A stretch of 20,132 nucleotides of DNA from the NCBI GenBank assembly GCA_047635375.1, contig JBLIKP010000041.1, forward strand, positions 1-20,132, read 5' to 3'. A model generated the notes under the pieces. The model worked only from the letters and a program-made list of their open reading frames with translations. It was not told where the DNA came from and searched no databases. Positions 15,580-20,132 of the stretch are shown in pieces; within the stretch, counting starts at the first letter, position 1, and every line of letters begins with the position of its first letter. The DNA comes from JBLIKP01 sp047635375 (GTDB lineage: Bacteria > Bacteroidota > Bacteroidia > Sphingobacteriales > Sphingobacteriaceae). Position numbers and translations under genes: made by a program.

Positions 15580-15964
15580 TAGCAACCCAGCAGTAATATC
15601 GAAGACTAAACAAGAAGTTTTTGAGTTCTTAAATAATCTTGAAAATCACGGACAGCTAATGCCTCCAAATATTCAAGACTGGAAAGCGGATCAAACTACT
15701 TGTTCATTCAAAATTCAAGGAATGCTTGAATTAAGCCTGAAAAAGGAAGAGACTGGCTCAATTGATAAAATTAGAACCGTCCCAAACGGAAAAGCTCCAG
15801 TAGAACTTGACCTTGAGTGGAACCTGACGGAGGTAGATGGTAAAACAAACGCTGTATTTACTATTAACGCCAAATTAAACCCTTTCTTAAAAATGATGGC
15901 ACAAAAACCACTTGTCGAGCTAGCTAATTACCAAGCGGCGAAACTAGTTGATGTGATGGGATAG
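15569..15964 (+). CDS. SRPBCC-fold (START-like) protein
   Basis: A 131-residue protein whose ATG lies inside pyrE, overlapping it by 11 bp. The pattern VFEFLNNLENHGQLMPP near the N-terminus, a run of amphipathic strands and a long C-terminal helix (FLKMMAQKPLVELANYQAAKLVDVMG) fit the SRPBCC/START-like helix-grip fold, which encloses a hydrophobic ligand pocket. No catalytic residues are evident and the ligand is unknown. Its coupling to pyrE suggests co-expression but not a shared pathway. A strong terminator follows 21 bp after the stop, closing the pyrE unit. Confidence 0.78.
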   Translation: MTIDSNPAVISKTKQEVFEFLNNLENHGQLMPPNIQDWKADQTTCSFKIQGMLELSLKKEETGSIDKIRTVPNGKAPVELDLEWNLTEVDGKTNAVFTINAKLNPFLKMMAQKPLVELANYQAAKLVDVMG

Positions 15965-15985
15965 TTGACATTTAAGAATATTTTG

Positions 15986-16022
15986 AAGTTGGAATTGCTA
16001 GCGCGGTTCCAACTTTTTTTTT
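15986..16022 (+). terminator. Intrinsic terminator after the SRPBCC gene
   Basis: AAGTTGGAA (15986-15994) pairs perfectly with TTCCAACTT (16007-16015) around a 12-nt loop, and a T tract of nine bases runs to 16022. Confidence 0.9.
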
Positions 16023-16170
16023 GCCTGTGGTTTTATTTAAACAATGAAGGCTCCTAAGGCTATTTGAAGCGCAGCGCAAAAGAGGGAAGGACCGGGTTTC
16101 TAGTATTTGGTATTTTGCTCTTCTGACTTTTTTTTCTTGATAAGCTTTTCCTTCAAAATATTCATTCGTT

Positions 16171-16264
16171 AATTTTTACCGCAAAGGAAACAAGTAGGCA
16201 CGAAGGTTCGCGAAGCCTTCTTTAACTTCGCACCTACTTGGCGCTCTTCGCGGTTAAAAAAATT
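16171..16264. repeat. Long imperfect palindrome, REP-like
   Basis: The outer arms pair AATTTTTACCGC (16171-16182) with GCGGTTAAAAAAATT (16250-16264), and inner arms pair AAGTAGGCACGAAG (16192-16205) with CTTCGCACCTACTT (16225-16238), leaving two mismatches. Short GAAGG/CCTTC and self-complementary TTCGCGAA elements fill the centre. The repeated cgaag/cgcaaag units resemble intergenic palindromes scattered in Bacteroidota genomes, which is a recollection, not a search result. Confidence 0.65.
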
Positions 16265-16426
16265 ACGTTTAGTTTGGTCAAGCATTCACAACATTCAGTT
16301 TCTATAAATCATCCATACGCTGCGCTTGCTAACAGGAGTTTAAGAAGCAATGAAGGGGTTTTGGAACGTTTGGGTAAACTGAAAGACTCATAGCTCATAA
16401 TTAAACAAGAGTTAGCCATCTAAAGC

Positions 16427-16446
16427 CCCGTCGAAAGATAGACGGG
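16427..16446. repeat. Small hairpin CCCGTC/GACGGG
   Basis: Six perfect G+C-rich pairs close an 8-nt loop (GAAAGATA). No T tract follows on either strand, so it is unlikely to be a terminator. Confidence 0.5.
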
Positions 16447-16590
16447 TTATTAACCGAAATCCTTCAGGGGACTCTTAATCAGACAATTAGTCATTAATAA
16501 CTAAGGTAAACTGCCATTTTTTCCGAAAATAATCCCAGTTTTCACAATGGATTAACATTTGATAGTCCTTAATCAAATAAACCAACAATA

Positions 16591-19212
16591 ATGAACTTCA
16601 ATAATTTCACAATAAAATCACAAGAGGCTGTCCAAAAGGCTCAAGAGATTGCGTCGGGATTAGGTCAGCAGAGTATAGAACCCCTTCACCTTTTACGAGC
16701 CATATTGTTGGCCGATGAGAGTGTGGTGGGTATCCTTTTAAAAAGATTAAATGTAAACGTTTCTCGGATATCCGAAGTGATAAAGGCCGAGACTGAGCGA
16801 CTTCCTAAAGTTACGGGAGGAAATCCCTTCCTTAGTAATCAATCGTCGGCGGTAATGCAAAAAGCCCAAGACGAGGCCCGCACAATGAAAGACGAGTTCA
16901 TCTCCGTGGAACATATTCTACTTGCCCTTTTGAAAAACGGAGGGAAGGAGTCTACCATCCTTAAAGATGCAGGAGTGGGTGAAAAGGAATTGAAAAAAGC
17001 CATCGAGCAATTAAGGGGAGGTGCCACGGTTACCGACCAAAATGCCGAAGCCAAGTATAATGCCCTTCAGAAATACGCCAAGAACCTTAACGAAATGGCG
17101 CAGACGGGTAAACTTGACCCGGTAATTGGCCGCGACGAAGAAATCCGTCGGATTATTCAAATCCTTTCACGACGTACTAAGAACAATCCGATATTAGTCG
17201 GGGAGCCCGGTGTAGGAAAAACCGCCATTGCCGAGGGAATTGCCCATCGAATTGTAAGTGGTGATGTCCCTGAAAATTTGAAAACCAAAACCGTATTCTC
17301 CCTCGATATGGGATCGCTAATCGCGGGTGCAAAATTCAAAGGAGAGTTCGAAGAACGCCTAAAAGCAGTGGTTAAAGAAGTTACCGATTCCGAGGGATCT
17401 ATTATCCTCTTCATCGACGAGATTCACACGCTTGTGGGCGCAGGAGGGGGAGAGGGTGCTATGGACGCTGCAAATATCCTTAAGCCGGCTTTGGCCAGAG
17501 GGGAGCTACGCGCTATCGGGGCAACCACGCTTAACGAATATCAAAAATACTTTGAAAAGGATAAAGCCTTGGAGCGCCGCTTTCAAAAGGTAATAGTAGC
17601 CGAGCCAAATACTGAGGATGCGATTTCAATCCTTCGTGGGTTAAAGGAACGCTACGAAAGTCATCACAAGGCTAGAATTAAGGACGAAGCCATTATAGCT
17701 TGTGTGGAGCTGTCGCAGCGCTATATAAGCGACCGATTCCTTCCTGACAAGGCAATTGACCTTATGGACGAAGCGGCATCAAAACTTCGCATGGAAATGG
17801 ACAGTGTTCCTGAAAAACTTGACGAATTAGAACGTAGAATCCGCCAGCTGGAAATTGAGCGCGAGGCTATAAAGCGTGAAAAAGACACCAAGAAACTAAA
17901 AGCACTTTCTGAAGAGATTGCCAATCTTTCCGAGCAACGAAATGCCTTTAGGGCGCGCTGGCAGGAGGAGAAATCGTTGGTGGACGGAGTTCAAAAGAAT
18001 ATCCGCCTGATGGAAGATCTAAAAATACAAGCTGAGCAAGCTGAGCGCGCTGGAGATTATGAGAAAGTAGCTGAAATCCGCTACGGACGAATAAAAGAAA
18101 CCGAGCAAGAGATTGAAAGGTTTAAGAAATTACTTGCCGAGAAAAACCAAGATTCAAGACTCTTGAAAGAGGAAGTTACCGCTGATGATATCGCTGCTGT
18201 TGTAGCGCGTTGGACGGGTATTCCGGTGTCCAAAATGGTGCAAAGCGAGCGGGAGAAACTTCTTAGAATGGAGGAAGAGCTGCATAAAAAAGTTATTGGT
18301 CAAAAAGAGGCTATTGAGGCTGTTGCCGATGCTGTGAGAAGATCACGTGCTGGATTGCAGGATGAAAAACGTCCTATTGGGTCGTTCATATTTTTGGGAA
18401 CTACCGGAGTAGGGAAAACCGAACTGGCTAGGGCTTTGGCCGATTACCTTTTTAACGATGAACAAGCGCTTACGCGGATTGACATGAGTGAATACCAGGA
18501 GCGTCACGCCGTTTCAAGGCTGGTAGGAGCGCCTCCGGGATATGTGGGGTATGATGAAGGCGGACAATTAACCGAAGCCGTGCGGAGAAGACCCTATTCG
18601 GTGATTTTATTCGATGAAATTGAAAAAGCCCATCCTGATGTGTTTAACATCCTTCTGCAAGTGCTTGACGATGGACGCTTAACAGACAATAAAGGGCGAA
18701 CAGTAGACTTTAAGAACTCAATAATTATCATGACCTCCAATATTGGAGCGCATATCATCCAAGAGAATTTGGAAGGTTTCAATGGGGATTCAAACGATGC
18801 GGTGTTGAGCAAGACGCAGAATCAAGTGTTTGAGCTTTTGAAGAAATCGGTAAAGCCAGAATTTCTGAATAGGATTGACGAAGTGATCATGTTTCAGCCA
18901 CTTTCACGCGATGAAGTGAAGGACATTGCCATGATTCAGTTCAACCAAGTGGCGAAGATGCTTAAGAAGCAAGCTGTGGAGTTACACGCTTCCGCGGAAG
19001 CGATAGACTGGCTAGGACAATTAGGCTACGACCCGCAATTTGGTGCTAGACCATTAAAAAGGGTTATCCAAAAGAAAATTGTAAATGAACTTTCTAAGAA
19101 AATTCTTGCTGGAGAGGTGGAATCAAACGGGCACATATACGTAGATCTGGACAAAAAAAATCAATTTGTCTTCAAGAATTCCCTCGCAAATGAGGATGTG
19201 ATTTTGAACTAA
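16591..19212 (+). CDS. clpB: ATP-dependent protein disaggregase ClpB
   Basis: An 873-residue hexameric AAA+ chaperone that, with DnaK, extracts proteins from aggregates after heat or other stress. In order: an N-terminal Clp repeat domain (residues 1-150, FTIKSQEAVQKAQEIA), first ATPase with Walker A GEPGVGKT (K210) and FIDEIHTLVGAGG, the coiled-coil middle domain (about 400-525, rich in Glu/Lys/Arg) that separates ClpB from ClpA and ClpC, second ATPase with GTTGVGKT (K609) and LFDEIEKAHPDVFNILLQVLDDG, and a C-terminal domain with FLNRIDEVIMF. Length is close to E. coli ClpB (857). No IGL/F loop for ClpP was seen, as expected for ClpB. It stands alone, with its own terminator. Heat-shock regulation is likely for the family but no operator was found. 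Confidence 0.97.
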   Translation: MNFNNFTIKSQEAVQKAQEIASGLGQQSIEPLHLLRAILLADESVVGILLKRLNVNVSRISEVIKAETERLPKVTGGNPFLSNQSSAVMQKAQDEARTMKDEFISVEHILLALLKNGGKESTILKDAGVGEKELKKAIEQLRGGATVTDQNAEAKYNALQKYAKNLNEMAQTGKLDPVIGRDEEIRRIIQILSRRTKNNPILVGEPGVGKTAIAEGIAHRIVSGDVPENLKTKTVFSLDMGSLIAGAKFKGEFEERLKAVVKEVTDSEGSIILFIDEIHTLVGAGGGEGAMDAANILKPALARGELRAIGATTLNEYQKYFEKDKALERRFQKVIVAEPNTEDAISILRGLKERYESHHKARIKDEAIIACVELSQRYISDRFLPDKAIDLMDEAASKLRMEMDSVPEKLDELERRIRQLEIEREAIKREKDTKKLKALSEEIANLSEQRNAFRARWQEEKSLVDGVQKNIRLMEDLKIQAEQAERAGDYEKVAEIRYGRIKETEQEIERFKKLLAEKNQDSRLLKEEVTADDIAAVVARWTGIPVSKMVQSEREKLLRMEEELHKKVIGQKEAIEAVADAVRRSRAGLQDEKRPIGSFIFLGTTGVGKTELARALADYLFNDEQALTRIDMSEYQERHAVSRLVGAPPGYVGYDEGGQLTEAVRRRPYSVILFDEIEKAHPDVFNILLQVLDDGRLTDNKGRTVDFKNSIIIMTSNIGAHIIQENLEGFNGDSNDAVLSKTQNQVFELLKKSVKPEFLNRIDEVIMFQPLSRDEVKDIAMIQFNQVAKMLKKQAVELHASAEAIDWLGQLGYDPQFGARPLKRVIQKKIVNELSKKILAGEVESNGHIYVDLDKKNQFVFKNSLANEDVILN

Positions 19213-19217
19213 AAGGT

Positions 19218-19250
19218 AAGTCCGTTTCAATTATTGTAACGGACTTTTTT
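19218..19250 (+). terminator. Intrinsic terminator after clpB
   Basis: AAGTCCGTT (19218-19226) pairs perfectly with AACGGACTT (19238-19246) around an 11-nt loop, followed by T's to 19250. It begins 5 bp after the clpB stop. Confidence 0.9.
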
Positions 19251-19275
19251 ATGTCTTTTGAATTTATTTTCAAAA

Positions 19276-19285
19276 GGTTGCAACC
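19276..19285. repeat. Perfect 10-bp palindrome GGTTGCAACC
   Basis: The core is fully self-complementary and is flanked by AAA on the left and, after one extra C, TTT on the right. It lies in the 215 bp between clpB and the cupredoxin-like gene. It could be a dimeric regulator site. Confidence 0.4.
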
Positions 19286-19427
19286 CTTTCGTTCCGATTA
19301 TTGTCTTTAATTTAGGAGTGTGTAAAATATTAAACACAAATCGTAATTAAACCTTTTTATACTATAGGATTCTAAATTAAAAGAGTTCAATTTCGTATAT
19401 TGAAACAAACAACAAAATAATTGGTAT

Positions 19428-20048
19428 ATGGTTACAAAGTTTACCCAATTTTTATTTCCGATAATATTAGGATGTACTGCAGTATTAGGGCAAACAACCC
19501 ATACCATTTCTGTGGAAGTCAATAAATACGTCCCGGCGGATGCGGTAATGGCACCAGGTGATACTCTAGAGTTTAAATGGGTAGCAGGAAGCCATCCAAC
19601 GCAAAGTGATGATCAATTATGGGAGACTTTTCAGATGAACTCTACCAACACAAGCAAAAAGATTATCTTAACTACGCCCGGAGTTTCTACGTACTTTTGT
19701 ACATCTCTTGCCCAAGCAAACAGTTACCCAGGAGGTATGACAGGACAAATTACTGTGCAAGACCAAGCAACAGCTGTAAAACGAGCTGAAAGCGCTAAGC
19801 CAGAAATTTACCCTAATCCAGCAAATAATATTCTTAACCTAGTTATTCCAATTGACCAAAACGGAATGCTAAATGTGAAGCTGTTTAACATTCTTGGAAA
19901 AGAGGTTTTATCTCTTCATAACGATTATGTAGAGCAGGGAATATTTAAGGGAAAAGTTAGAATTGATGACCTTCCAAACGGACTATACATTCTAAATATT
20001 CAACTCAACGATAAAGTATTAGCGGTAAAAAAAGTTACTAAGAAGTAA
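19428..20048 (+). CDS. Cupredoxin-like protein with T9SS type A sorting domain
   Basis: A 206-residue exported protein. Residues 1-21 form a signal peptide ending near VLGQT. Residues about 23-111 form a plastocyanin-like beta domain, with APGDTLEFKW, GSHPTQS (H56), STYFCTS (C91) and GGMTGQITV (M104); these match three of the four ligands of a type 1 copper site, but no His lies between C91 and M104 where the fourth is expected. Residues about 126-206 are a type A T9SS C-terminal signal (IYPNPANNILNLVI, LPNGLYILNIQ, KKVTKK), which directs export across the outer membrane and is normally cleaved. It may be a surface or secreted electron carrier, or a domain that has lost copper. No T9SS component genes are in the window. 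Confidence 0.88.
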   Translation: MVTKFTQFLFPIILGCTAVLGQTTHTISVEVNKYVPADAVMAPGDTLEFKWVAGSHPTQSDDQLWETFQMNSTNTSKKIILTTPGVSTYFCTSLAQANSYPGGMTGQITVQDQATAVKRAESAKPEIYPNPANNILNLVIPIDQNGMLNVKLFNILGKEVLSLHNDYVEQGIFKGKVRIDDLPNGLYILNIQLNDKVLAVKKVTKK

Positions 20049-20064
20049 ATTTTACCAAAGTAAG

Positions 20065-20101
20065 AAGCCCCATTTCGTGTAAACGGAATGGGGCTTTTTT
20101 T
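20065..20101 (+). terminator. Intrinsic terminator after the cupredoxin-like gene
   Basis: A 13-bp stem, AAGCCCCATTTCG (20065-20077) with CGGAATGGGGCTT (20084-20096) and one wobble pair, closes a 6-nt loop and is followed by T's to 20101. The remaining 31 bp of the window show nothing further. Confidence 0.93.
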
Positions 20102-20132
20102 GTGGGATGATTTTATTAATTTTATTTCACTA

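Larger units (their letters stand above)
16023..16590. other. Gene-free spacer before clpB with several inverted repeats
   Basis: About 570 bp with frequent stops in all frames and no recognisable gene. It contains a long imperfect palindrome (16171-16264), a small CCCGTC/GACGGG hairpin (16427-16446), and a 10-bp inverted pair AAGCGCAGCG (16067-16076) and its complement (16318-16327) lying about 240 bp apart around the palindrome. The right end should hold the clpB promoter; I see no CIRCE element (TTAGCACTC/GAGTGCTAA) and no clear TAnnTTTG box close to the ATG. Confidence 0.6.

Noticed and set aside
16427..16446. Terminator call for the CCCGTC/GACGGG hairpin
   Set aside because: No T tract on either strand and no gene ending nearby.
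16023..16590. CIRCE operator or CRISPR repeats before clpB
   Set aside because: No TTAGCACTC-N9-GAGTGCTAA and no regularly spaced direct repeats; only inverted repeats are present.
1..20132. Defence, phage or toxin-antitoxin system
   Set aside because: Every substantial gene is a housekeeping or envelope gene; no nuclease-effector, integrase or transposase signature was found.

Overview
The window reads as chromosomal DNA of a Bacteroidota bacterium, most likely Flavobacteriales-like. The signs are a type IX secretion sorting domain at the end of a secreted protein, a Rho factor with the long charged insert common in this phylum, carboxypeptidase-regulatory-like and OmpA-like envelope proteins, near absence of Shine-Dalgarno sequences, and several TAnnTTTG-type -7 promoter boxes just upstream of genes. 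Family-level placement is not possible by eye.

Layout. 1-4236: two polytopic membrane proteins, both resembling GT-C glycosyltransferases, are divergently transcribed with their starts about 10 bp apart; the rightward one overlaps a copper-type P1B ATPase (copA) by 4 bp. 4308-6050: a secreted protein of unknown function that is visibly more AT-rich than its neighbours. 6358-8022: rnhA followed directly by an OmpA-family lipidless outer-membrane protein that starts at TTG. 8023-9012: fructose-1,6-bisphosphatase on the minus strand, its stop codon abutting the OmpA-gene stop. 9387-12090: a compact rho-pssA-purS run (transcription termination, phosphatidylserine synthesis, purine synthesis) closed by a strong intrinsic terminator. 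12196-14259: mqnC (futalosine pathway to menaquinone), scpB (chromosome segregation) and a 73-residue protein with a basic head and acidic tail. 14316-15964: a Nudix hydrolase divergent from pyrE and an overlapping SRPBCC-domain gene. 16023-16590: about 570 bp without a gene but with a long imperfect palindrome and other inverted repeats. 16591-19212: clpB disaggregase. 19428-20048: a cupredoxin-like protein exported by T9SS.

Most of the window is core housekeeping. I see no phage, transposase, CRISPR array, toxin-antitoxin pair or defence island. The points most worth a second look are the -7 boxes that sit only 4-6 nt before ATG at rnhA, mqnC and pyrE (candidate leaderless mRNAs), the palindrome-bearing spacer before clpB, the AT-hook-like motif and R/E/P repeats in Rho, the bipolar 73-residue protein, the cupredoxin that lacks one expected copper-binding histidine, and the AT-rich secreted-protein gene.
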